The notes below the pieces were generated by a model. That model made no database searches. It was not told where the DNA came from and worked only from the letters and a program-made list of their open reading frames with translations. A DNA stretch of 64,000 nt. It comes from Myxosarcina sp. GA_180221_E-2-1-MAG-40_15. Lineage in GTDB: Bacteria; Cyanobacteriota; Cyanobacteriia; Cyanobacteriales; Xenococcaceae. Position numbers and translations under genes: made by a program. Shown in pieces: positions 28,495-35,451 of the stretch; the stretch's first letter is position 1, and every line of letters begins with the position of its first letter. Location: positions 1 through 64,000 of the forward strand of contig JAIMKV010000004.1 in NCBI GenBank assembly GCA_020692205.1, given 5' to 3'.

Positions 28495-28708
28495 AATTTA
28501 TCTCCTTTCTGTAGCAAAATATACATTTTGTATATATCTAAATAATAAAACTAAAAGTTATGTAAAGCCAAGGTGATGATGACCGAACTAAATCGGCTAA
28601 TATATTTGCCTGTAAAATCTTGATGTTTAGGCAATTAGGCGCAAAAGTTTCTATCTTTTGGCTAATATTAAATGAAATTCAAAATTGTTTATGATTAAAG
28701 AGTAGGCG

Positions 28709-28813
28709 GAGAATCGTTCATCTCTCTACAGGTCAAGAATTGAGAGACGGAAGTAAGGAAGATGATCGTACCTGAAGGAACGCACCTCAAGCTAAAAACA
28801 GAGGTGAAATGAC
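28709..28813 (+). promoter_or_regulatory. glutamine riboswitch (glnA RNA motif) with Shine-Dalgarno sequestering helix
   Basis: The leader matches the glnA-type glutamine aptamer. P1 is CGTTC (28715-28719) with GAACG (28778-28782); the TCTCTC/GAGAGA stem leads into GACGGAAGTAAGG, the E-loop-like conserved core; CTGAAGGAACGCACC closes the aptamer. Next, CACCTC (28783-28788) is exactly complementary to the Shine-Dalgarno GAGGTG (28801-28806), eight bases before the ATG. Formation of the aptamer should compete with this helix, so glutamine would raise translation. The mechanism is inferred from these pairings. Confidence 0.85.
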
Positions 28814-29173
28814 ATGGAATTAATTTATCGGGGTATTAAATACAAAAGCAATCAAGCAAATCGCGATTTTGCTACCCATAAAAAGTTGCCAATAACATAT
28901 TGTAAAAAATTAGTTAAAACAGCAACAAATAACAAGTTCCCAATTATTAAATATTGTAAACAGCTATTTTCTTACCAAAAGCCAGCAGTTTGCGATCCAT
29001 TGGAATTTTTACATCAGCATCAGAGTCAGCTGTTAGAAAATTGTTGGCAATTAGATGTGCTGCAACAGCTCAATTTGTGTTGGGAAACAACTTTAAAAAT
29101 AGAGCTAGAGAAAAACTTGCCAAGTAATCCTCCTGTTCAACTTAAATATCGTGGCGTTACTTACTATATTTAA
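28814..29173 (+). CDS. DUF4278 protein under a glutamine riboswitch
   Basis: The 119-residue protein begins MELIYRGIKYKSNQ and ends LKYRGVTYYI. Both ends carry the YRG-x-x-Y motif of DUF4278, a short cyanobacterial domain of unknown role. The middle is Lys- and Cys-containing with a helical LHQHQSQLLENCWQLDVLQQL stretch. It does not resemble the Arg-rich inhibitors IF7 or IF17, which are the known riboswitch-controlled glutamine synthetase inactivators. The glutamine riboswitch directly upstream suggests a job in nitrogen balance, perhaps binding an enzyme of glutamine or nitrogen metabolism. Confidence 0.8.
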   Translation: MELIYRGIKYKSNQANRDFATHKKLPITYCKKLVKTATNNKFPIIKYCKQLFSYQKPAVCDPLEFLHQHQSQLLENCWQLDVLQQLNLCWETTLKIELEKNLPSNPPVQLKYRGVTYYI

Positions 29174-29255
29174 GTTTTTGCGGGATAAATTTAAAATTTA
29201 ATCGAACATACATGATACTAAATCCTGTTTGGATAGAATACTTTAAGGTTAGGTA

Positions 29256-29287
29256 AGTCAGAAGTCAGAAGTCAGAAGTCAGAAGAG
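29256..29287 (+). repeat. tandem octamer repeat (AGTCAGAA)x4
   Basis: Four uninterrupted copies of an 8-base unit. This kind of simple repeat often varies in copy number through replication slippage. Confidence 0.85.
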
Positions 29288-29344
29288 TTATAGCTATCTC
29301 AAGGAAAGAACACTTTCTCAATCGGATTTAGTATGACAAATATC

Positions 29345-29364
29345 AAAGAGCGATCGCTCTTTGG
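29345..29364. terminator. 20-bp palindrome containing HIP1
   Basis: CAAAGAGCGATCGCTCTTTG is a perfect palindrome built around the HIP1 octamer. Lying 145 bases after the pyruvate kinase stop on the minus strand, it could help end that transcript. Confidence 0.4.
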
Positions 29365-29367
29365 TTT

Positions 29368-29385
29368 AAACTCAGATCTTGCACC
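29368..29385 (-). repeat. dispersed 18-bp repeat, copy 2
   Basis: The exact reverse complement of bases 18193-18210. It lies directly beside the HIP1-centred palindrome, in intergenic DNA. Confidence 0.5.
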
Positions 29386-29508
29386 AAGAAAAGTTGATAT
29401 GTTGGGTAGTGGCTGAAGAGAGTTTCAATAGGGGATTGTAGATTGTTCGCTATCAACTAAGTCGAACTAAGCTCAACTATTATCAAAAACTCCTTCTTCA
29501 TACCTAAA

Positions 29509-31266
29509 CTACTGCTGATTAACTGCGCCAGAATAAACTACGCCGCGCTTAGCATCTAAGGTTAAAATTGCTCCTTCTCGAATTACTTCAGTCGCGTTTT
29601 TAAAGCCAACGATGACAGGAATCCCGAGGCGCAAACCGATAACCGCAGCATGACTAGTTAGATTGTCTTCTTCGGTAATAATACCTGATGCTTGGCGAAT
29701 AATATCGACAAACTGAGCATTAGTAGAAGGAGTGACCAAAATCTCCCCAGGGTTAAAGTCATGAATATCTTTAGCAGTATTGGCTACTCTTGCCCTACCG
29801 CTAATAGCTCCCTGTCCAATTCCTGAACCTTCGCCTAAAACCGCCTTGACTAATTCAACTTTAATCAGATCGGTTGAACCAGCTACACCCTGAAGTGTGC
29901 CTGCCGTCATAACTACTAAATCTCCTGCTGATAGCCAATTTTTTTCTTGGGCCACATTAATTGCTGCCTGGAAGGTTTGAGTTGCTGAAGAGAGATCTAA
30001 AACCAGCAGAGGTTTTACGCCCCAAACTAGCTGTAGCCTACGGGACACATAAACGTGAGGCGTAATCGCTAAAATTGGCGTTTTTGGTCTAAATTTAGAG
30101 ACGTTGCGCGCCGTCGCCCCAGTCTTGGTTAAGGTCATAATTGCTGCTGCGTCTAGCTGAGAGGCAATCTGACCCACCGCAGCGGATATTGCATGGGTAA
30201 TCGAACGTTTAGTTCGTTTAAAATTATTAGTCTGCTGCTCTTGCTCGATCCGACAGGCGATCGTTGCCATAATTTCTACGGCTTCTACAGGATAATTACC
30301 AACCGCAGTTTCATTGGATAGCATTACGGCATCTGTACCATCCAAAATAGCGTTAGCAACATCAGATACTTCGGCGCGAGTTGGTCGAGGGTTATTAACC
30401 ATACTGTCCAGCATTTGAGTTGCGGTGATAATTGGTATACCCAATCGATTGGCAGTAGCAATTAGACGTTTTTGCAAAATGGGTACATCTTCAGCAGGCA
30501 GCTCTACTCCGAGATCTCCTCTGGCTACCATTACTCCATCACAAAGAGAGAGAATCGCATCCATCTGTTCGATCGCCTCATGCTTTTCAATTTTCGCAAT
30601 TACCGGAATAGATTTACCAGCACTGGCGATTAAGTCTTTAATTTCCAAAATATCTTGAGGATTGCGGACAAAACTTAGCGCAATCCAGTCGACACCTTGG
30701 TCTAAACCAAACATTAGGTCTTCACGATCTTTGGGCGTTAATGCCTTGACCGATAGACATACGCCAGGAAAGTTAACTCCTTTGTTGCTAGAAAGATCCC
30801 CCCCAACCACGACTCTACAGTGAAGATCTTGATTAGCTCGATCTATTTTCTCTACCTTCATTTCTACCTTGCCATCATCTAGCAAGATCGTGGCTTCTTC
30901 TGGCACTTCCTGAGCCAGCTTAGTGTAGCTGATATAACCGATGTCTTGGTTACATTCAACTTGGCGACTAGTAAGAATATAAGCATCGCCTTTGGCGAGC
31001 TTAATTTTTCCTTCGGCAAACTTACCCAAGCGAATTTTTGGTCCTTGTAAATCCTGTAAAATGCCCACTGGCTGATCTAATTCAAAAGCAGTCTGTCTGA
31101 TCAAACGAATTGCCTTTTGATGGTCTTGTTGTGTACCATGGGAAAAATTGATCCTCAAGGTAGTTGCTCCTGCCTCAATCAATTGGCGTAGAATCTCGGG
31201 TTTAAGTGTAGCTGGCCCTACTGTAGCAACAATTTTTGTCCGACGCGGATTATTTAGCGATGGCAT
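29509..31266 (-). CDS. pyk: pyruvate kinase with C-terminal PEP-utiliser mobile domain
   Basis: Pyruvate kinase converts phosphoenolpyruvate and ADP to pyruvate and ATP. The TIM-barrel core has RTKIVATVGPAT, LRINFSHGT, ILQDLQGPKIR, IAKIEKHEAI and MVARGDLGVE. The protein has 585 residues instead of about 470. The extra C-terminal part (about 490-585) is a phosphohistidine-type domain with EDNLTSHAAVIG and its conserved His, as in PEP synthase. Such long forms are known in cyanobacteria and Gram-positives. In this domain the His may have no catalytic role. The gene is monocistronic. Confidence 0.95.
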   Translation of the reverse strand: MPSLNNPRRTKIVATVGPATLKPEILRQLIEAGATTLRINFSHGTQQDHQKAIRLIRQTAFELDQPVGILQDLQGPKIRLGKFAEGKIKLAKGDAYILTSRQVECNQDIGYISYTKLAQEVPEEATILLDDGKVEMKVEKIDRANQDLHCRVVVGGDLSSNKGVNFPGVCLSVKALTPKDREDLMFGLDQGVDWIALSFVRNPQDILEIKDLIASAGKSIPVIAKIEKHEAIEQMDAILSLCDGVMVARGDLGVELPAEDVPILQKRLIATANRLGIPIITATQMLDSMVNNPRPTRAEVSDVANAILDGTDAVMLSNETAVGNYPVEAVEIMATIACRIEQEQQTNNFKRTKRSITHAISAAVGQIASQLDAAAIMTLTKTGATARNVSKFRPKTPILAITPHVYVSRRLQLVWGVKPLLVLDLSSATQTFQAAINVAQEKNWLSAGDLVVMTAGTLQGVAGSTDLIKVELVKAVLGEGSGIGQGAISGRARVANTAKDIHDFNPGEILVTPSTNAQFVDIIRQASGIITEEDNLTSHAAVIGLRLGIPVIVGFKNATEVIREGAILTLDAKRGVVYSGAVNQQ

Positions 31267-31777
31267 TACTTTTCTGCTCTTGATTTACTGGATTTGTTTC
31301 AAATAGCTGCATCTTAGCGACTCAAGAAAAAAATCATACAGGAATTTTAGTCGCCAGCCTAGTTTACAACACAATAATTCTTAAAAGCACATTTTTTCTG
31401 TTCATTGGTTAACCAGCTTAAATATCAAATCGACTCATCAATTCCCATGATATTTTTGGCTAGTTATTTTGAATAATATGTTACTGAAAAATTTAGCTGG
31501 CTAATGTTATGTGGTGTTGAAACTAAATCATCTACCTATCTGAAGTTTGGCGTAGAAATTAAATCTAGCATACCAAAGAAACTGAATTTGATTCTAATTT
31601 TTACTAATTAAATTAATCGATGCACAATCAATAGTGTCAAATAAAAAATAGTCAATCTTTTCTAGGTCAAATTTTTGGCTGATCAGACAATAAAGTTAAA
31701 TTTTTTTTCAAGTTGCTGGGCTAAAAATAAATCTAATTAAACAGCTATTTGGTCTATATTCTTTCTACAAATCAAAT
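31267..31777. other. intergenic region between pyk and the lipoprotein gene
   Basis: This 511-base, very AT-rich gap holds the pyk promoter region. I see no ORF with a ribosome site, no strong hairpin and no known RNA family. Confidence 0.4.
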
Positions 31778-32338
31778 TTATGGTTCTTGAGGATTAAGCA
31801 AATTTTGGGGCGTAGAGAGATCGATGCCTAAACCTCGGTCATAAATTTCAATATCCCATTGCCCTGAGCGATCGCCTTCAAAGGACACAAAGCGACCATT
31901 CCCGCTAATACTCGGTCGTTGAACTTCGCCGATAAAATCTCTAGTCAGGTTTTGGCTTTTTGCCGTCAAGCGGTCATATAAAAAAATATCGGACTTACCC
32001 AATTGCTCCGATAGATAGACAATATAGCGTCCATCAGCACTGATATCTGCCTGAGACTGCATGCTGCCTGGTTGATTTAATCCAGGAAGAGCAATTAATC
32101 GCCGAAGCTGCAAATCGTAGAGATATACGCTACGCTTAGATCGGCGATCGCTAGTATAGATTAGATAACGGCCATCATGGGAAAAATTCGCGTCTGCTTC
32201 GGCTGCGGTAGAATTTAACGTGGCGTTAATAGTTTGAGTCGGTGGCGTGATATATCTAGAAGTCTGACAACTAGCTAAACCAAACGCGATCGCCATCAGA
32301 ATTAACTTAACACAATGCGATTTAAGGCAGCACTTCAT
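31778..32338 (-). CDS. TolB/PD40-repeat lipoprotein
   Basis: The 186-residue protein starts with a lipoprotein signal sequence ending in GLASC, so the Cys at residue 24 is probably lipid-modified. It then has three PD40/TolB-type beta-propeller repeats, each with a motif like DANFSHDGRYLIYTSDR, QADISADGRYIVYLSEQ and RPSISGNGRFVSFEGDR. Three blades are too few for a full propeller, so it may assemble with others. The start codon lies inside the end of the upstream HTH gene (17-base overlap), so the two are probably translated together. Function unknown. Confidence 0.8.
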   Translation of the reverse strand: MKCCLKSHCVKLILMAIAFGLASCQTSRYITPPTQTINATLNSTAAEADANFSHDGRYLIYTSDRRSKRSVYLYDLQLRRLIALPGLNQPGSMQSQADISADGRYIVYLSEQLGKSDIFLYDRLTAKSQNLTRDFIGEVQRPSISGNGRFVSFEGDRSGQWDIEIYDRGLGIDLSTPQNLLNPQEP

Positions 32339-32621
32339 TGTGATTTACGGTCTGACTGCTATTTGGTAAATAACAGCAGTTAACATTATCCAAACAAACT
32401 TTACCCCATTGCAAAGACCAGCGAACTAATTCAACGCGGTTGATTGTGCCAGTTTTTTTTAAAATATTGCTGATGTGATTATCAACAGTTCTTTTACTGA
32501 TCTCTAGTTGATGAGCAATTTTATGATTGCTCAAGCCAGTTACTACCAGCTCAACAATTTCTAACTCTCGCGTTGACAACAGTGCTTCATGACTAAGTTG
32601 CTCAGCTTCCATCAATACCAC
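32322..32621 (-). CDS. LuxR-type single-domain HTH regulator, PedR-like
   Basis: The 99-residue protein is almost only a LuxR-type DNA-binding domain: LSTRELEIVELVVTGLSNHKIA, then the recognition helix region EISKRTVDNHISNILKKTG. There is no receiver domain. The tail KVCLDNVNCCYLP has three Cys and resembles the small cyanobacterial regulator PedR, which senses photosynthetic electron transport through redox change in Synechocystis. That link is by similarity only. It overlaps the downstream lipoprotein gene by 17 bases and lies near nblA and phycobilisome genes. Confidence 0.8.
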   Translation of the reverse strand: MVLMEAEQLSHEALLSTRELEIVELVVTGLSNHKIAHQLEISKRTVDNHISNILKKTGTINRVELVRWSLQWGKVCLDNVNCCYLPNSSQTVNHNEVLP

Positions 32622-32827
32622 CTAGTACAATTACTTACTACTCTACCTATTTTAAAAGGTAATGTTTCTAAATTATTGCTACTAAACTGATAAATGAATT
32701 ATTCTTTAACAATTGCTCTAGCTTTTGTAAGCTATTGCTAATTATAGTTGCGAATTATCAACAATTCTTTACTGAATATTATGTAGCGAATTTCAGGATC
32801 AAAATATGACTTTGGTCGATTAATTAT

Positions 32828-32851
32828 CAAGATCATTCAATGATGATCTTG
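32828..32851 (-). terminator. stem-loop between the HTH gene and nblA
   Basis: The 9-bp stem CAAGATCAT/ATGATCTTG with a 6-base loop is a plausible end for the minus-strand nblA transcript, about 210 bases after its stop. The following sequence is AT-rich without a clean T-run. Confidence 0.35.
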
Positions 32852-32906
32852 CTGGTAAGCTTTTAACTCTTCACTTTAAGCTCCAAATTATAGCTCAATT
32901 ACTGTA

Positions 32907-33024
32907 AGTGCGAAGCATTAAAGTAAATTTGATTCACGACGTTCCCAAGTACTAGAATCTTTCAATCATCAACAGGTTATTCTGCTTCAATAACCGCTGT
33001 GTTTGAGATCAATAACTTCGCACT
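32907..33024. ncRNA. candidate structured RNA of unknown type
   Basis: The 118-base stretch is closed by a perfect 9-bp pair (AGTGCGAAG 32907-32915, CTTCGCACT 33016-33024), with inner TTGAT/ATCAA and a hairpin GGTTATT-CTGCTTC-AATAACC (32975-32995). No ORF explains it. The strand is not known. It could be a small RNA or the 3' untranslated region of nblA. Confidence 0.3.
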
Positions 33025-33061
33025 ATATATAACTAAGCTCATTACATTGATAACTGGAATC

Positions 33062-33229
33062 TTAGGCGTTTTTGAGCAGATGTTTGACTAAGTTATCTTT
33101 AACCATCATTTGGCGAAACATTTCTAATAAATATTCTTGAGCTTGTTCCTTGCTTAAGCTTTGTACTTGTTCTTGTAATACTTTTAACTTGAACTGCTGT
33201 TCCATGCTTAATTGGCTTGATAGATTCAT
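33062..33229 (-). CDS. nblA: phycobilisome degradation protein NblA
   Basis: A 55-residue protein is encoded from the ATG at 33229, with an AAGGAG ribosome site eight bases upstream. It matches NblA: LSMEQQFKLKVLQEQVQSLS, then KEQAQEYLLEMFRQMMVKDN. NblA is a small helical adaptor that binds phycobiliproteins and the ClpC protease to break down phycobilisomes during nitrogen or sulfur shortage. It lies next to the phycobiliprotein lyase and rod-core linker genes, which fits. The gene is short and easily missed in annotation. Confidence 0.92.
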   Translation of the reverse strand: MNLSSQLSMEQQFKLKVLQEQVQSLSKEQAQEYLLEMFRQMMVKDNLVKHLLKNA

Positions 33230-33502
33230 TGGCACCACTCCTTAATCTAATAATTACTCAGCCTCTGAAAATGTAATTTTTTACCTGACTAAGTGTTAAT
33301 TTGCAATTAATCTAACACCGACACTATAAAAAGTCTACGATGTCAAGTATTAATTAATTAAAGCAACAAAAAGTTATAAAATACTTATAGAAGAGTCGTA
33401 ATTTTGGTGTATTTTGATGCGGAAATAAAATATAAATCAGCTATGCAGAGATAGCCACAGATTACCGATATAGTAGTAATTAAGGTGATCAATAAAATTT
33501 AG

Positions 33503-34108
33503 ATGACGATGAATTCAATCAAAGACGCAAAAGAATTTTTTCAACAGAGTGCAGGAAAATGGCGATCGCAACGCACTACGCATCATTTACCCTTTAGAAG
33601 AGCAGAAAGCGGAAACTCCGAGATCAACGTTGAATTTCTCGATGCTGGGGATGAAAAAATAGCTGCAATCTGCCAAATGCATGATGTCGAACCTCAAAAA
33701 GCGATCGGCGGTGCATTTGTTAGCTGGGATGGATCAATGGCATGGGACAAAGAAAATGAGGATCACAAAGGAACAACTGTATTTGCTTTAATTCCTGACT
33801 CGGAAAATCCCCGCAAAGGTAAACTACTTAGAGAAAGAGGCTATGCAGAGATTGTTCCTGTAGCGGGAGAATATCACCTGGACCGAGAAGATGGACTAGT
33901 CTTAATTACTGAATATGAAACCATGAGTATCATGGAACGCTTTTGGTTCGTTAGTCCTGATTTACGCTTAAGAAGTAGTACCGTTAAAAGATTCGGCGGA
34001 TTTAATACCGCTACCTTTTGCGCCGAATCTCGTGTGAGCGAAGCAACCGAACCAGAACCAACCACAGCAGATACCGACGCTAAAGCATTTGCGATTTCAG
34101 GATGGTGA
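33503..34108 (+). CDS. cpcS: CpeS/CpcS-type phycobiliprotein lyase
   Basis: The 201-residue protein is a lipocalin-fold bilin lyase. It begins IKDAKEFFQQSAGKWRSQRTTHHL, typical of the S-type family, and has EYETMSIMERFWFVSPDLRLRSSTV and FCAESRVSE later. These lyases attach phycocyanobilin to the Cys-84 site of phycobiliproteins. The CpcS, CpcU and CpeS subgroups cannot be firmly separated by eye; the length and residues favour CpcS. The start is ATG (MTMN). The next gene, cpcG, is on the same strand 144 bases downstream. Confidence 0.85.
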   Translation: MTMNSIKDAKEFFQQSAGKWRSQRTTHHLPFRRAESGNSEINVEFLDAGDEKIAAICQMHDVEPQKAIGGAFVSWDGSMAWDKENEDHKGTTVFALIPDSENPRKGKLLRERGYAEIVPVAGEYHLDREDGLVLITEYETMSIMERFWFVSPDLRLRSSTVKRFGGFNTATFCAESRVSEATEPEPTTADTDAKAFAISGW

Positions 34109-34252
34109 ACAGTACTCCGCTTTAAAAAGCTGGGATACCGTTGACTAATTACTCTGTAATATTTTGTTACCGTTGTTCGTTTGTAGCCCCTATCTACCGT
34201 ATGATTGGGACTAAGATTTTTAACATAACTTACAATAGACGGAGGTTTTGAC

Positions 34253-35002
34253 TTGTCTATTCCCTTACTAGAATATAAGCCTAGTTCCCAAAATCCTCGT
34301 GTCGCAGGATACGAAGTTGGGACTGATGACCAACCCAGAATCTATTCAGCAGAGAGCGCGTTTTCTCTGACTGAGATGAACGAACTGATCGATGCAGCAT
34401 ATCGTCAAATCTTTTTCTATGCTTTTCGTTGCGATCGCGAAATTTTCCTAGAATCTCAATTACGTAACCGTCAAATTACCGTTCGTGATTTTATTCGTGG
34501 ACTTTTGCTGTCAGAAACTTTTAGAAACAGCTTTTATGAAAAAAATAGCAACTATCGTTTCGTCGAACAGGTCATCCAAAGAGCTTTAGGACGCGATCCT
34601 TATAACGAAAGAGAGAAAATTGCTTGGTCAATTAAAATAGGCACTAAAGGCAGAGAAGGATTTATTGACGCACTGCTAGATAGTGACGAATACATAGAAA
34701 ACTTCGGTTACGATATTGTGCCTTATCAACGCCGTCGAGTACTTGCTGGTCGCCAAATAGGAGAGCGCCCTTTTAATATCAAGTCTCCTCGCTATGACGA
34801 ATACTATCGTTCTATTTTGGGCTTCCCGCAAATTATTTGGCAAACTGAGGTACGTCGTTATACTCCTCAAGAAAAGCAACCCAAAGCAGGAAGTCCCGCT
34901 TTATATTTGGATATGGCTCGTAGCTTACCCAATAGAGCGAATGCTCCTAGCACGACTTCAGCGACCAATGTTGACTACCTGAGTAAAGTTCCTTATCGTT
35001 AA
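34253..35002 (+). CDS. cpcG: phycobilisome rod-core linker polypeptide CpcG
   Basis: CpcG links phycocyanin rods to the allophycocyanin core. The 249-residue protein starts [21 protein letters not shown], a CpcG hallmark, and contains the PBS linker domain ([40 protein letters not shown] split over residues 45-85, through [11 protein letters not shown]). The start is TTG, set by a GGAGG site seven bases upstream. A hydrophobic C-terminal tail, as in CpcG2/CpcL, is absent, so this is the core-attached type. Confidence 0.93.
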   Translation: MSIPLLEYKPSSQNPRVAGYEVGTDDQPRIYSAESAFSLTEMNELIDAAYRQIFFYAFRCDREIFLESQLRNRQITVRDFIRGLLLSETFRNSFYEKNSNYRFVEQVIQRALGRDPYNEREKIAWSIKIGTKGREGFIDALLDSDEYIENFGYDIVPYQRRRVLAGRQIGERPFNIKSPRYDEYYRSILGFPQIIWQTEVRRYTPQEKQPKAGSPALYLDMARSLPNRANAPSTTSATNVDYLSKVPYR

Positions 35003-35451
35003 GTAACTTAGTTCCCAGTTGAATCTTGGCAGTTAGTAGCTTGGTAAATTAACTTGACCGTATCTAAGAGGGAAAGTTATGAATTGGCTTCATAGTTTGG
35101 TAAAAATTATGTTGTTAATCTGTAACTTCTCTCTTTTTGGTTGTTAGTTGCAGCAAAAACTAAATTCTATCTTGTCTATTTAATTTCCAATTAATTGGCA
35201 ATTGCGCCAAAAGTCTCATCCTCAATCTTCTTATTTGCTTTGTGCTATATCCATAGAGGCATCATTAACTAGTTATAACCGCTACAATAGAAAATCATCT
35301 AAGCTTAAGCATCATTCATCATGATGCTACCCAATTTTTCGCTCAAAATTAATTAAATAGAAAATAGAATCTCTTAAACTTCAGCTTTAGCGTTTAATCA
35401 AGATTAATTACCCGCGTTTTAGGATCTACTATTTAGTTTGTTGAAGTATTT
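35003..35451. other. intergenic region after cpcG
   Basis: This 449-base gap holds a 22-codon ORF at 35079-35147 (MNWLHSLVKIMLLICNF and so on) with a weak ribosome site, which is too short to call a gene. Otherwise nothing specific is seen. Confidence 0.4.

Larger units (their letters stand above)
29174..29508. other. repeat-containing intergenic region
   Basis: This 335-base gap between the DUF4278 and pyruvate kinase genes holds four tandem copies of AGTCAGAA (29256-29287), a HIP1-centred palindrome (29345-29364) and the second copy of the 18-bp dispersed repeat (29368-29385). No gene is seen. Confidence 0.6.

Noticed and set aside
28814-29173. DUF4278 protein as a glutamine synthetase inactivating factor (IF7/IF17)
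   Set aside because: It lacks the Arg-rich inhibitor segment and carries YRG motifs instead.
35079-35147. 22-codon hydrophobic ORF after cpcG with a weak ribosome site
   Set aside because: The length is within chance expectation and no family is recognised.
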